A stretch of 64,000 bases of DNA from Actinomadura litoris (GTDB lineage Bacteria > Actinomycetota > Actinomycetes > Streptosporangiales > Streptosporangiaceae), in NCBI RefSeq assembly GCF_009733595.1, contig NZ_WOFH01000001.1, positions 248,001 through 312,000 of the forward strand, written 5' to 3'. Position 1 is the stretch's first letter, and every line of letters begins with the position of its first letter. The position numbers were made by a program, and so were the translations under genes. Under the pieces are notes generated by a model. That model did not search any database. It was not told the DNA's origin and worked only from the letters and a program-made list of their open reading frames with translations. Shown piece after piece: positions 25,789 through 34,772 of this stretch.

Positions 25789-26180
25789 CCCCGCTCACCC
25801 CGCCCCTCGGTGACGGCGCCCTCTTCGATGGCGGCGCCTTCGAGGAACGCGCGCAGCTGGCGCGCCTCCTCGTCGCTGAGCGTGCTCACGAACCGGCTCA
25901 GCACGGTCCCGGGATCGCTCGCCAGCCGCAGGTGCTCGCGCATGCGGCCCGCCACCAGCTCGGACTCGTCGATGGCGAGCCGGTAGCGGTAGTGCCGCCC
26001 GGCCCGGGTCCGGGTGACGAGCCGCTTCTCGTGCAGCCGGTGCAGGATCGTGTTGACCGTGGTGTAGGCGGGCTCGCCGTCGAGGCGCTCGACCAGCTCC
26101 GCCGTCCGCGCCGAGCCGCCGAGCCCGGCCAGCGCCGCGAGGACCTCCGCCTCCAGTTGCCCGAGCGGTCTGCGCGGCAC
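25785..26180 (-). CDS. BlaI/MecI/CopY-family repressor
   Basis: 131 aa. A winged helix (LGQLEAEVLAALAGLGGSARTAELVERL ... TTVNTILHRLHEKRLVTR) is followed by the helical dimerization tail LSRFVSTLSDEEARQLRAFLE, the standard BlaI arrangement with its cleavage region between. GTG 26180 is chosen because GAAGGGG lies 8 nt before it; GTG 26189 is possible, and a longer frame from 26342 is unlikely. The partner is the M56 protease downstream. A matching TACA-N2-TGTA site is seen before the TerB gene but not in its own promoter. Confidence 0.85.
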   Translation of the reverse strand: MPRRPLGQLEAEVLAALAGLGGSARTAELVERLDGEPAYTTVNTILHRLHEKRLVTRTRAGRHYRYRLAIDESELVAGRMREHLRLASDPGTVLSRFVSTLSDEEARQLRAFLEGAAIEEGAVTEGRGERG

Positions 26181-26447
26181 CGGCCTCACCCCTTCGCGGC
26201 GGACGTCGATTCCCCATAGACGGTAGCCGCCTCGGGGGTCCTCACCGTCCGCACGCGTCCGACCGCGCGCGGGGACTTCGCATTCCGCGTGAGTCGCCGC
26301 CCGCCGCTTGTGACAGTTCCTAATCCATTCGACATTGATCATTGTCCATTGTCCTCAGCCGGTCACCACGCTTGTTGAGGCGGCCGCCGAAAGTGCGAAT
26401 TGGAGGCGGCGCCGGCGAAGGCCCGACGCCGAAGGGAGATTGGACAG

Positions 26448-27044
26448 ATGCGCATCAAGGCGATCGCCGCGACCCTGACCCTGTTCGGCGCGGCCCTCAC
26501 CCCCGCGCTGTCGGCGGGCCCCGCCTCGGCCACCTCCACGACCTGCCTGGACGAGCGGACCGGCAAGGACATGACGGCGACCGTCCCCGCCGGGGCCGGC
26601 GCCGACAACATCTGGGTCGTGAACGGCAACGTCGTCTCCGCGCAGGCCGGGGACGACCGGATCTTCCTCGACCAGGTCACCGACGGCCCGTTCCCCTCGG
26701 ACGCGGTGACCTGCGGGGACAACGGCGACGACTGGATCGGCTCCTACCTCGCCCAGCCGTCCGGCTCGATCGCGGCGCGCGGCGGGACGGGCGCCGACAC
26801 CCTGCTCGGCGGCACCGCGGGCGACTTCCTGAACGGCAACGCCGGAACCGACAACCTGATCGGCAACGACGGCGACGACCGGCTGAAGGGCGAGGACGGC
26901 AACGACAACCTCTGGGGCGGCGACGGGAACGACTTCATCGACGGCGGCGCCGGAAACGACATCATCGACGGCGGCCCCGGAGTCGACACCTGCGTCGGCG
27001 GCGACGGATCCGCCTACACGGTCAACTGCGAAATCGTTTACTGA
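26448..27044 (+). CDS. Secreted RTX-like calcium-binding repeat protein
   Basis: 198 aa. A Sec signal (MRIKAIAATLTLFGAALTPALSAGPASA) leads into a mature protein whose second half carries glycine/aspartate nonapeptide repeats (GGTGADTLL, GNAGTDNLIG, GNDGDDRLKG, GGAGNDIIDG), which form calcium-bound parallel beta rolls. Cysteines near both ends of the mature part may pair. No enzyme domain is attached, so it is a free repeat protein. ATG 26448 follows GAAGGGAG. Confidence 0.85.
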   Translation: MRIKAIAATLTLFGAALTPALSAGPASATSTTCLDERTGKDMTATVPAGAGADNIWVVNGNVVSAQAGDDRIFLDQVTDGPFPSDAVTCGDNGDDWIGSYLAQPSGSIAARGGTGADTLLGGTAGDFLNGNAGTDNLIGNDGDDRLKGEDGNDNLWGGDGNDFIDGGAGNDIIDGGPGVDTCVGGDGSAYTVNCEIVY

Positions 27045-27084
27045 TTCCTCCCGGCTCGAACAACGATTACGCACCCGCTGAAAC

Positions 27085-27118
27085 GCGCCCGGCCGGTCGC
27101 CTGGAGACGGCCGGGCGC
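27085..27118. terminator. Hairpin terminator
   Basis: Arms GCGCCCGGCCG and CGGCCGGGCGC (11 bp) around a 12-nt loop, 40 bp after the RTX-like gene. There is no clear T tract, as is usual in this G+C range. Confidence 0.6.
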
Positions 27119-27221
27119 CCGCGATTCGCGATCGGAGGCGCACGGGGGGCGTACGGGAGCGCCGCCGACCATCCGGCGCGCGGACGCATCCGGTCGCGGG
27201 TGCCGCCACGAAGTCCAGGTG

Positions 27222-28532
27222 ATGAGTACCTCGATCCTGCTGTTCACCCGCGACCTGCGCGTCCGCGACAACCCGGCGCTGGCCGCCGCGTGCCGGGCGG
27301 ACCGGGTCGTCCCGCTGTTCGTCCTCGACGACGCGATCCTCACCGTGCCGAACCGCGTCCGGTTCCTGCTGGAGAGCCTCGCCGACCTGCGCGCGTCGCT
27401 CCGGGCGGCGGGCGGCGACCTGCTCGTCCGGCGCGGCGATCCGGCCGCCGAGGTCGCGCGGCTCTCCCGCGAGGCCGGCGCGGACGCGCTGCACCTCGCC
27501 GACGAGCGGTCCGCCTACGGGACCCGGCGGCTCGCCGCGCTGCGGGAACTGGACCTCGCGGTGACGGCGCACCCGGGCGTGACGGTCGTCCCGCCGGGCG
27601 CGCTGACCCCGGCGAACGGCGACCACTACCGGGTGTTCACCCCGTACTGGCGCGTGTGGGACGCGGCGCGCCGCCGCCCGGAGGCACCCGAGCCGAAAGC
27701 GGTCCGGCTCCCGGACGGCCTGGACGCCGGGCCGCTCCCCACGGGCGCCGAGCTGGTGTCCGGCCCGTGCTCCCCCGATCCGGCGCCGGGCGGCGAGCGC
27801 GCGGGACGGGCGCGGATGAGGGCGTGGCTGCGTGAAACGGCCGACGAGTACGACCGGATCCACGACGACCTGGCCGCCGACCGCACCTCGCGGCTCAGCG
27901 CCTACCTGAAGTTCGGCTGCGTCTCCCCGCTGGAGCTGGAGCGGGCGTCCCGGGGCGGCGGACGGGAGGGCTTCCGGCGCCAGCTCGCCTGGCGCGACTT
28001 CCACCACCAGGTCGCGGCCGCCTTCCCCGGGCTCGCGCGGCGCGACTACCGGCCGCGCCGGGGCTCCTGGAACCGCGACGAGGACGCCCTGGCCGCCTGG
28101 CGCGAGGGCACGACGGGCATCCCGATCGTGGACGCGGGCATGCGCCAGCTCCGCCGCGAGGGCTTCATGCACAACCGCGCGCGCCTGGTCACGGCGTCGT
28201 TCCTCACCCGGAACCTGAACATCGACTGGCGCGAGGGCCTGCGCCACTTCGACGCCTGGCTGACCGACGGCGACGTCGCCGACAACGCCGGGAACTGGCA
28301 GTGGGTCGCCGGAACGGGCAACAACACGCGTCCGGGCCAGGTGATGAACCCGCTCCGGCAGGCCGCCCGGTTCGACCGCGGCGGCGACTACGTCCGCCGC
28401 TACCTGCCCGAGCTCGCGGAGCTGGACGCCCGGCACGTCCACCACCCCTGGACCCTGCCCGACGACCGCAGAAGCGCGCTCGACTATCCACCGCCCATCT
28501 CGGGGTACAGGACGCCCGGGGAGGACGGATGA
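27222..28532 (+). CDS. phr: Deoxyribodipyrimidine photolyase
   Basis: 436 aa, full length for class I CPD photolyase. The N-terminal antenna domain (ILLFTRDLRVRDNPAL) is followed by the FAD-binding helical domain with LSAYLKFGCVSP, QLAWRDFHHQ, RQLRREGFMHNRARL, DNAGNWQWVAGTG and the C-terminal NPLRQAARFDRGGDYVRRYLPEL. It repairs UV pyrimidine dimers using light. ATG 27222 is taken rather than the adjoining GTG 27219. It shares ATGA with the next gene, so the two are coupled. Confidence 0.95.
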   Translation: MSTSILLFTRDLRVRDNPALAAACRADRVVPLFVLDDAILTVPNRVRFLLESLADLRASLRAAGGDLLVRRGDPAAEVARLSREAGADALHLADERSAYGTRRLAALRELDLAVTAHPGVTVVPPGALTPANGDHYRVFTPYWRVWDAARRRPEAPEPKAVRLPDGLDAGPLPTGAELVSGPCSPDPAPGGERAGRARMRAWLRETADEYDRIHDDLAADRTSRLSAYLKFGCVSPLELERASRGGGREGFRRQLAWRDFHHQVAAAFPGLARRDYRPRRGSWNRDEDALAAWREGTTGIPIVDAGMRQLRREGFMHNRARLVTASFLTRNLNIDWREGLRHFDAWLTDGDVADNAGNWQWVAGTGNNTRPGQVMNPLRQAARFDRGGDYVRRYLPELAELDARHVHHPWTLPDDRRSALDYPPPISGYRTPGEDG

Positions 28533-30034
28533 GCGAGACGGAGAGCAAGCTGTGCCTGGTCACGGGGGCCACCGGCTACATCGGCGGCAGGCTCGTGCCC
28601 GAGCTGCTGGACGCCGGCCACCGGGTGCGCTGCATGGCGCGCTCGGCCGGACGGCTGCGCGACCACCCCTGGGCGGACCGGGTGGAGGTCGTGGAGGCCG
28701 ACGCCACCGACCCCGACTCGACCGCGCGGGCCCTGGACGGGGCGGACGTCGCCTACTACCTGATCCACGCGATCGGCGGCGCGGGCGGCTTCGCCGAGAA
28801 CGACCGCCGCGCCGCGAGGACGTTCGCCGACGCGTCCCGCCGGGCGGGCATCGGGCGGCTGGTCTACCTCGGCGGCATGGCCCCGGGCGAGGGCGGCCGC
28901 GACCTGTCGCCGCACCTCAGGTCGCGCGCCGAGGTCGGCGAGATCCTGCTCGACAGCGGCGTGCCGACGGCGTGGCTGCGCGCCGCCGTCATCATCGGAT
29001 CGGGCTCGGCGTCGTTCGAGATGCTGCGCTACCTCACCGAGCGGCTGCCGGTGATGGTCACCCCGAAATGGGTGCACACCCGCATCCAGCCGATCGCGAT
29101 CCGAGACGTCCTGCGCTACCTCGTGGCCGCCGCGGACCTGCCCGCCGAGGTGAGCCGGGGCTTCGACATCGGCGGCCCGGACGTGCTGACCTACCTGGAC
29201 ATGATGCGCCGCTACGCCGCCGTCGCCGGGCTCAGGCCGCGCGTGATCGTGCCGGTCCCGCTGCTCAGCCCGTGGCTGTCGAGCCTGTGGGTGGGCACGA
29301 TCACGCCCGTGCCCGGCGGGCTCGCGCGCCCGCTGGTGGAGTCGCTGCGCAACGAGGTGGTGTGCGCGGACGACGACATCGACCGGTACGTCCCACCGCC
29401 GCCGGGCGGCGCGACCGGCTTCGAGCGGTCGGTGGAGCTGGCGCTGCGCCGCGTCCGGGAGGCCGACGTCGCGACGCGCTGGTCGTCGGCGAGCGTCCCG
29501 GGCGCGCCCAGCGACCCGCTGCCCACCGACCCCGACTGGGCGGGCGGCAGCCTCTACACCGACGAGCGGACCTGCCGCGCCGCCGCCCCCGCGCAGCGCC
29601 TGTGGGACGTGGTCGAGGGCATCGGCGGCGAGCGGGGCTGGTACTCCTTCCCGCTGGCCTGGCGCGTCCGGGGCCTGCTGGACCGGCTGGTCGGCGGCGT
29701 CGGCCTGCGGCGCGGGCGCCGGGACCCGCGCCGGCTGCGGGTCGGGGAGACCGTCGACTTCTGGCGGGTGGAGGCGATCGAGCCCGGACGGCTGCTGCGG
29801 CTGCGCGCCGAGATGCGGGTGCCGGGCCTGGCCTGGCTGGAGCTGCGCGTCGAGGACGAGGGCGGCCGCGCGCGGCTCGCCCAGCGGGCGCTGTTCCACC
29901 CGCGCGGCCTCGCCGGGCACGCCTACTGGTGGGCGTTCCGGCCGTTCCACGACCGGATCTTCGGCGGGATGTGCCGGGGCATCGCCCGCGCCGCCGAACC
30001 GTCCGGCGGGGACGTCACGGCAGGTCCGCGATGA
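28529..30034 (+). CDS. NAD(P)-binding epimerase-like protein with C-terminal DUF2867-like domain
   Basis: 501 aa. An atypical short-chain dehydrogenase domain starts with LCLVTGATGYIGGRLVPELL (Rossmann GxxGxxG) and runs to ~300. The C-terminal ~180 residues (LWDVVEGIGGERGWYSFPLAWRVRG ... HPRGLAGHAYWWAFRPFHDRIF) match the SRPBCC-like DUF2867 domain usually fused to it. Such proteins often sit with photolyase genes in actinomycetes, as here by ATGA overlap. The biochemical role is not established. The last 20 nt overlap the convergent hydrolase gene. Confidence 0.8.
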   Translation: MSETESKLCLVTGATGYIGGRLVPELLDAGHRVRCMARSAGRLRDHPWADRVEVVEADATDPDSTARALDGADVAYYLIHAIGGAGGFAENDRRAARTFADASRRAGIGRLVYLGGMAPGEGGRDLSPHLRSRAEVGEILLDSGVPTAWLRAAVIIGSGSASFEMLRYLTERLPVMVTPKWVHTRIQPIAIRDVLRYLVAAADLPAEVSRGFDIGGPDVLTYLDMMRRYAAVAGLRPRVIVPVPLLSPWLSSLWVGTITPVPGGLARPLVESLRNEVVCADDDIDRYVPPPPGGATGFERSVELALRRVREADVATRWSSASVPGAPSDPLPTDPDWAGGSLYTDERTCRAAAPAQRLWDVVEGIGGERGWYSFPLAWRVRGLLDRLVGGVGLRRGRRDPRRLRVGETVDFWRVEAIEPGRLLRLRAEMRVPGLAWLELRVEDEGGRARLAQRALFHPRGLAGHAYWWAFRPFHDRIFGGMCRGIARAAEPSGGDVTAGPR

Positions 30035-30863
30035 TCTCGGCGACCCTCGACGGCATGGACAGGAACGGCGAGTGGGACGAGTCGAGCGCCACGACGCCCG
30101 TCGGGTTCTCCGGGTAGGCGGCGTCCGCCTCGGCGATGAACCTGTGCTGGCACGGCGGGCAGAGCGCCCGGTCCCGCGCGCAGGTGACGTAGGTGCGGGG
30201 CACCGACCCCCAGGCGTCGCGGGTCAACTCGATGCCCGTCGCGCCGAGCGCCGTGGACGAGTCGGGCGTCATCAGCCCGATCGCGGCCTCTGCCTCGGCC
30301 TCGCCGATGTCGTCGAAGAACGCCCGCCTGAGCATGCGGCGGTAGTCGGGGTCGGCCGAGGCGAGGTCGAGCCGGAGCGCCCCGATCACGTTCGGGTCGC
30401 CCTGGAGCGAGGGCGCGACGAGCGTCTCGGCGTTCTCGGGCAGGACGGAGTAGTCGTTCGCCGGGACGCCCGAGGCGGGCATGAAGGCGGCCAGGTACAC
30501 CGCGTGCGCCACGAGTTCGGGGGCCCGCTGCGCCGCCCAGGTCAGCGCCGGGCCGCCCATGCTGTGCGCGACGACCGTGACCGGGCGTCCGCCGCCGAGC
30601 CGCCGGATCTGCGAGACCAGCAGGTCGCCCGCCTGCTCGACGCCGACGTCCGCGACCGGCGACCTCTCGACGGGCAGCGCCGCCGGGTCGAACGGGCGCC
30701 TGCTGAGGCAGGCGGGCCACCGGGCGCGGAGGCCGTGCCCCGCCATGTCGACCGCCAGCACCGCGCGCCCGGTGCCCGCCACGTGCCCGGCGACCTCGCT
30801 CCAGCACCAGGAACCGAACCAGAAACCGTGCAGGAGCAGCACCGGGGAGGAATTGCCGGTCAT
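30015..30863 (-). CDS. Alpha/beta hydrolase
   Basis: 282 aa. VLLLHGFWFGSWCW forms the oxyanion-hole region, and AHSMGGP is the nucleophile elbow with its catalytic Ser. ALDSSHSPFLSMP near the end supplies the His. The size and motifs are those of small soluble esterases such as the salicylate/methylketone esterase (EstC) group. ATG 30863 is preceded by GAGGAG; longer starts are unlikely. The substrate is unknown. Confidence 0.85.
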   Translation of the reverse strand: MTGNSSPVLLLHGFWFGSWCWSEVAGHVAGTGRAVLAVDMAGHGLRARWPACLSRRPFDPAALPVERSPVADVGVEQAGDLLVSQIRRLGGGRPVTVVAHSMGGPALTWAAQRAPELVAHAVYLAAFMPASGVPANDYSVLPENAETLVAPSLQGDPNVIGALRLDLASADPDYRRMLRRAFFDDIGEAEAEAAIGLMTPDSSTALGATGIELTRDAWGSVPRTYVTCARDRALCPPCQHRFIAEADAAYPENPTGVVALDSSHSPFLSMPSRVAEIIADLP

Positions 30864-31184
30864 GGTCACTCCTCGTCGAAGGGGGAAGGGCAGCGACATC
30901 CGCGACAAGATCAACATACTACGCGGACCGCGTCTGTCCGGCGGGTGGGCACAAGCGGCGCGACAGGCCGCGCCGCGTGCCCGCTATTGCGGCCGAGTTC
31001 GCATTGATAAGTGCGCGTGCGACCACTTTCCGACACGTAATCCGACCGGCGTTCAGGCACAGCGGTAAGCTATTTGTGAACATCCTGGTATACTTTGGGA
31101 TCGAGCGATCCGGCGGGGGCGTGCGTCCGGCTCTCGCGGTCGGCTCGACCCTTGGTATTTCCCAGCGATGCGGAGTGAACACCG
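30864..31184. other. Divergent promoter region before the TetR gene
   Basis: 321 bp without a gene. A good -10 box TATACT is at 31089-31094 on the plus strand, with no clear -35, giving a leader of about 85 nt for the TetR gene. TCCGACCGGC near 31041 is a partial match to the CGACCGAC-N2-GTCGGTCG palindrome found further right. Confidence 0.4.
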
Positions 31185-31799
31185 ATGGCGGAAGCGGATT
31201 CGGAGCGGCGGTCGAGGCGGCGCCAGATGTCCAAGGACGAGCGCCGCGCGGAGATCATCGCGACCGCCGCCGACCTCTTCGAGAAACTGGGTTACGCGGG
31301 CGCCTCGATGGACGACATCGCCGCCGCGGTCGGAATCGGAAAGCCCACTCTGTACCACTACTTCCGCAGCAAGTCGGAACTGCTGTGGTACATGCACGAG
31401 GAGCTGATCGACGGCCTGACCGCCGCGCACCGCGCACGTGTCGAGCGCGGCGCCGAGCCGGTCGAGCTGCTGCGCGGCGTCATCCACGACTTCCTGGAGA
31501 ACATCGCGACCAGGCGCGGCCAGTGCCGGGTCTTCTTCGAGAACCACCGCGAGCTGCCCGACGCCGACCTCGCCGTCGCCACCGAGAAACGCACCCGCTA
31601 CGAGGCCATGGTGGAGGAGGCCGTCCGCGGCGGAATCGCCGACGGAACGTTCCGCGACGTCGACACCAAGCTGTTCAGCCTCGCGATATTCGGGATGAGC
31701 AACTGGGCCTACCAGTGGTACCACTCCGACGGGAAGTTCTCGCACGAGGAGATCGCCGACGCTTTCTGGGACTACGCCTACCGCGGCCTGCGCCCCTAA
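31185..31799 (+). CDS. TetR/AcrR-family regulator, probable regulator of the catabolic island
   Basis: 204 aa. The helix-turn-helix at ~25-65 includes AGASMDDIAAAVGIGKPTLYHYF, followed by a TetR_C-type ligand domain with VFFENHRELPD and SNWAYQWYHSDGKFSHEEIADAFWDYAYRGL, typical of regulators of fatty acid or CoA-ester metabolism (FadR/PaaR type). ATG 31185 is chosen from the HTH position; the basic leader ERRSRRRQMSKDERRAEI is usual. It converges with the transporter gene across a terminator. It is the best candidate to bind the three palindromes at 33706, 36424 and 37905. Confidence 0.9.
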   Translation: MAEADSERRSRRRQMSKDERRAEIIATAADLFEKLGYAGASMDDIAAAVGIGKPTLYHYFRSKSELLWYMHEELIDGLTAAHRARVERGAEPVELLRGVIHDFLENIATRRGQCRVFFENHRELPDADLAVATEKRTRYEAMVEEAVRGGIADGTFRDVDTKLFSLAIFGMSNWAYQWYHSDGKFSHEEIADAFWDYAYRGLRP

Positions 31800-31822
31800 T
31801 CCATTGCGACCGCCGGCCCGGC

Positions 31823-31859
31823 GTGCCCGGCCGGCCGATTGCGGGGCCGGGCCGGGCAC
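31823..31859. terminator. Bidirectional hairpin terminator
   Basis: Arms GTGCCCGGCC (31823-31832) and GGCCGGGCAC (31850-31859), with further pairing in the loop, between the convergent TetR and MFS genes. Confidence 0.6.
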
Positions 31860-31873
31860 ACCGGGCGGCGTGA

Positions 31874-33388
31874 TCAAATGCTGGTGACCGTGCCCGCCTC
31901 ATCGGCTTCGGCGGGCCGCACGGCGGCCGTCTCCTCGACATCGATCCGGTAGGTTTCCGGCAGCAGCAGTACCGACACGACGGTGATGAGGCAGACGCCC
32001 GCCATGTAGGCGGCGATGGCGAGCCATGAATCCGTCCACGCGTACAGGGACGTCGCGATCAGCGGCGCCAGCGCCCCGCCGACCACCGAGGCGACCTGGA
32101 TGCTCAGCGACATCGCCGAATAGCGCGTCTCGGTCGGGAACGTCTCGGCGAAGAAGGCGCCCTGCGGCGCGTACATGGTGGTGTGCAGCAGGCCGAGCCC
32201 GACGACGAACGCGATCACGATGACGACCGGCGACTCGGTGTTGAGCAGCGGCCAGAACACGAACGCCCAGACCCCGACCAGCGCCGACCCGACCGTCAGC
32301 ATCCCCCTGCGGCCGAAGCGGTCCGACAGCGCACCCGCGACCGGCAGCATGACGAGTTGGACCGCCGCCCCGCACAGCACGCCCAGCAGCATCCGGCTCT
32401 TCGGCATGTCGAGGATGTCGTCGTTGGTGCCGTAGGCGACGGCGAAGGTCATGAACAGGTAGTAGGTCACGTTGATACCGATGTAGGCGCCGCCGATGAG
32501 GACGATCCGCCTCGGGTAGCGGCGCAGCGCCTCCAGGACGGGCGAGCGCGCGGCCCGCGCGGCGCGTCCCTCCTGCACGACCACCGGCACGGGCTCCAGT
32601 GCGGGCTCCAGTGCGGGCTCCAGTGCGGGCTCCAGTGCGGGCTCCAGTGCGGGCTCCGGTGCGGGCTTGACGAAGGGCCCGGCCTCCTCCCCGCTCTCCG
32701 CCACCGCGGCGCGCTGGAGGCGCTTGAACGCCTTGGTCTCCTCGATCCGGAGCTGGATGTAGATCGTCAGGCCGAGCAGCGCCACGCTCGCGAGGAACGG
32801 CAGCCGCCACCCCCAGGCGTCGAAGGAGTCGGAGTCGGTGATCCCGTCGGCGATCAGGAACGCGAAGTTGCCGACCAGGATGCCCGCGGGCCCGCCCGCG
32901 AGCGCGAAGCTGGAGTAGAAGCCGCGGCGGCGCGGCGGCGCGCTCTCCATCGCCAGCAGGATCACCCCGCCGGTCTGGCCGCCGAGCGCGATCCCCTGGA
33001 CGAGCCGCAGCAGCACCAGCAGCAGCGGCGCCCCCGGCCCGATCGCGTCGTAGGTGGGCAGCACGCCGATGAGCGTGGTGCCGAGGCCCATCGTCAGCAG
33101 CACCATGACGAGGGAGCGCTTGCGTCCGTGCACGTCGCCGAGATGACCGAAGATCACCGCGCCCACCGGCCGGGCGATGAACCCGATCGCGAACGTGGAG
33201 AACGACAGCAGCGCCCCGGCGAGCGGGCTCTGACCGGGAAAGAACAGGTCCGGGAAGACCAGCGCGGCGGCGGTCCCGTAAATGAAGAAGTCGTAGTTCT
33301 CGATGCTCGACGCGGCCAGCGCCGCGGCGGCGATCTTCAGCGTGCTCTTTTTGGATGCGTCCTGCGGGGGTTTCTTTCCAGGGACCAT
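31874..33388 (-). CDS. MFS transporter, metabolite:H+ symporter (MHS) type
   Basis: 504 aa with 12 probable membrane segments. ENYDFFIYGTAAALVFPDLFFP and GHLGDVHGRKRSLV are the signatures of the shikimate/proline-betaine/dicarboxylate MHS subfamily; the central loop bears RIEETKAF. Between helices 6 and 7 the cytoplasmic loop contains an EPAL tetrapeptide repeat encoded by a 12-bp DNA repeat. It probably imports the carboxylate substrate of the neighbouring catabolic genes. ATG at 33388. Confidence 0.88.
   Translation of the reverse strand: MVPGKKPPQDASKKSTLKIAAAALAASSIENYDFFIYGTAAALVFPDLFFPGQSPLAGALLSFSTFAIGFIARPVGAVIFGHLGDVHGRKRSLVMVLLTMGLGTTLIGVLPTYDAIGPGAPLLLVLLRLVQGIALGGQTGGVILLAMESAPPRRRGFYSSFALAGGPAGILVGNFAFLIADGITDSDSFDAWGWRLPFLASVALLGLTIYIQLRIEETKAFKRLQRAAVAESGEEAGPFVKPAPEPALEPALEPALEPALEPALEPVPVVVQEGRAARAARSPVLEALRRYPRRIVLIGGAYIGINVTYYLFMTFAVAYGTNDDILDMPKSRMLLGVLCGAAVQLVMLPVAGALSDRFGRRGMLTVGSALVGVWAFVFWPLLNTESPVVIVIAFVVGLGLLHTTMYAPQGAFFAETFPTETRYSAMSLSIQVASVVGGALAPLIATSLYAWTDSWLAIAAYMAGVCLITVVSVLLLPETYRIDVEETAAVRPAEADEAGTVTSI
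32591..32662. repeat. 12-bp tandem repeat within the transporter gene
   Basis: Six head-to-tail copies of GGGCTCCAGTGC (five exact, the last with one change). They encode repeated EPAL units in a cytoplasmic loop. The unit is a multiple of three, so copy number can vary without a frameshift. Confidence 0.9.
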
Positions 33389-33702
33389 CCGCGTTTCCTT
33401 TCAGCGACGTGGCGGACCGCCTCGCGACGGTCTCGCGCCCACCTGCCATACGCGCGGAAAGCGTGATCACCCGGAATTCCAGCGATCCGGGCGGCGCGTT
33501 TCGCGTGTCGGCCTACGTATGCGCTGAGTCCCCCGGGCAGCGCTGGGAGGGCCGCCGGTGCCGCAGGGGCGCCGGGCGGCCGGCGACTGTGCCCACGACG
33601 ACGGCTTCCGGTCGCCCACGACGGCGGCTGTGGTGCGGCCACCGGTTCCGGATCCGCGGTGGTCGCCCGCCTTTTGAGCGGTGGCGCCACCGCGCCTCCG
33701 AG

Positions 33703-33730
33703 TTGACGACCGACCGGTCGGTCGTATGAA
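33703..33730 (+). promoter_or_regulatory. Promoter with embedded palindromic operator, copy A
   Basis: TTGACG (33703-33708) and TATGAA (33725-33730) are 16 bp apart. The spacer is nearly filled by the 20-nt perfect palindrome at 33706-33725, core CGACCGACCGGTCGGTCG. A bound TetR dimer would block the polymerase. It points toward the LLM oxidoreductase and could also affect the divergent transporter. The remainder of the 535-bp gap (33389-33923) shows no gene. Confidence 0.65.
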
Positions 33731-33923
33731 TACGATTGCAGCCGGGACAGGGGGTGTCAACCCTTGAGCTGGCGTTTTCTCCGGGCTGCCGCGTTGCCGC
33801 TCCGCGCCGCGTCCACCTAAGATCGAAGTCGCCCGGACACGGAAATCGGCGATGCCATCCCCGGCGATTCGCCTGGCGTCTCGCCGGAAAGTCAGCAGGA
33901 CGACGACAAGTCTCGGAGAACCC

Positions 33924-34754
33924 ATGAAGTTCGGCATCTACACGCTTTTGACGGCCGCGAGCATCCGGCCCGAGGTATTGGCCCGCGCGGCGGAGGAACG
34001 CGGCTTCGACTCCCTGTTCATCGCCGAGCACTCGCATATTCCCGTCCGCCGCGAGACGCTCTGGCAGGGGCGCGCCGAACTGCCGGACGCCTACTACCGC
34101 ACGCTCGCGCCCTTCCCCGCGCTCGCGGCGGCGTCGGCGGTGACCTCCACGCTGCTGCTCGGCACCGCCGTCGCGCTGCTCGCCCAGCGCGACCCGATCC
34201 ACACGGCCAAGGAGGTCGCGACCCTCGACGTCCTGTCCGGCGGGCGGGTGATCCTCGGGGTCGGCTCCGGCTGGAACCGCGAGGAGATGCGCAACCACGG
34301 CACCGACCCGCGCACCCGGGGCGCGCTGCTGAACGAGCGGCTCGCCGCGATCAAGGCGATGTGGACGCAGGACGAGGCGGAGTTCCACGGCGAGCACGTC
34401 GACTTCGACCCGATCCACCTGTGGCCGAAGCCGGAGCGCCGCCCGCACCCGCCGATCTACGTCGGCGGGGAGAGCGACGCCGCGCTGGACCGGATCGCCC
34501 GGTTCGGGGACGGCTGGCTCCCGCGCGCCGCGACCACGCCCGAGGAGATCCGCCGGTTCTCCGCGCGGCTGGCCGAGCGGGGCCGTCCGGACGTCCCGAT
34601 CACGCTGGCCGGGCTTGGGCCCGACGCCGAGGCGGTCGCGGGGCTCGCCGAGGCGGGCGTGGAGCGGATCGCGTTCGAGCATCCGACCACGTCCGAGAGC
34701 GAGTCGCTGCGCGCCCTCGACGAGTTGGCCGCGTTCGCCGACAGGCTGCGCTGA
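33924..34754 (+). CDS. LLM-class F420-dependent oxidoreductase
   Basis: 276 aa luciferase-like TIM barrel. It opens MKFGIYTLLTAASIRPEVLARAAEERGFDSLFIAEHSHIP and contains LDVLSGGRVILGVGSGWNREEMRNHG and PIYVGGESDAALDRIARFGDGW, the pattern of F420-dependent (TIGR03619-type) members. It would perform an F420H2- or flavin-dependent redox step on a small organic molecule. ATG 33924 follows GGAGAA. The long leader after the operator-bearing promoter suggests TetR control with the catabolic island. Confidence 0.88.
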   Translation: MKFGIYTLLTAASIRPEVLARAAEERGFDSLFIAEHSHIPVRRETLWQGRAELPDAYYRTLAPFPALAAASAVTSTLLLGTAVALLAQRDPIHTAKEVATLDVLSGGRVILGVGSGWNREEMRNHGTDPRTRGALLNERLAAIKAMWTQDEAEFHGEHVDFDPIHLWPKPERRPHPPIYVGGESDAALDRIARFGDGWLPRAATTPEEIRRFSARLAERGRPDVPITLAGLGPDAEAVAGLAEAGVERIAFEHPTTSESESLRALDELAAFADRLR

Positions 34755-34772
34755 CCGCGGCACCGCCCGCCC

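Noticed and set aside
26189..26342. Longer start for the BlaI gene
   Set aside because: The added residues precede the winged helix and have no ribosome site; GTG 26180 fits better.
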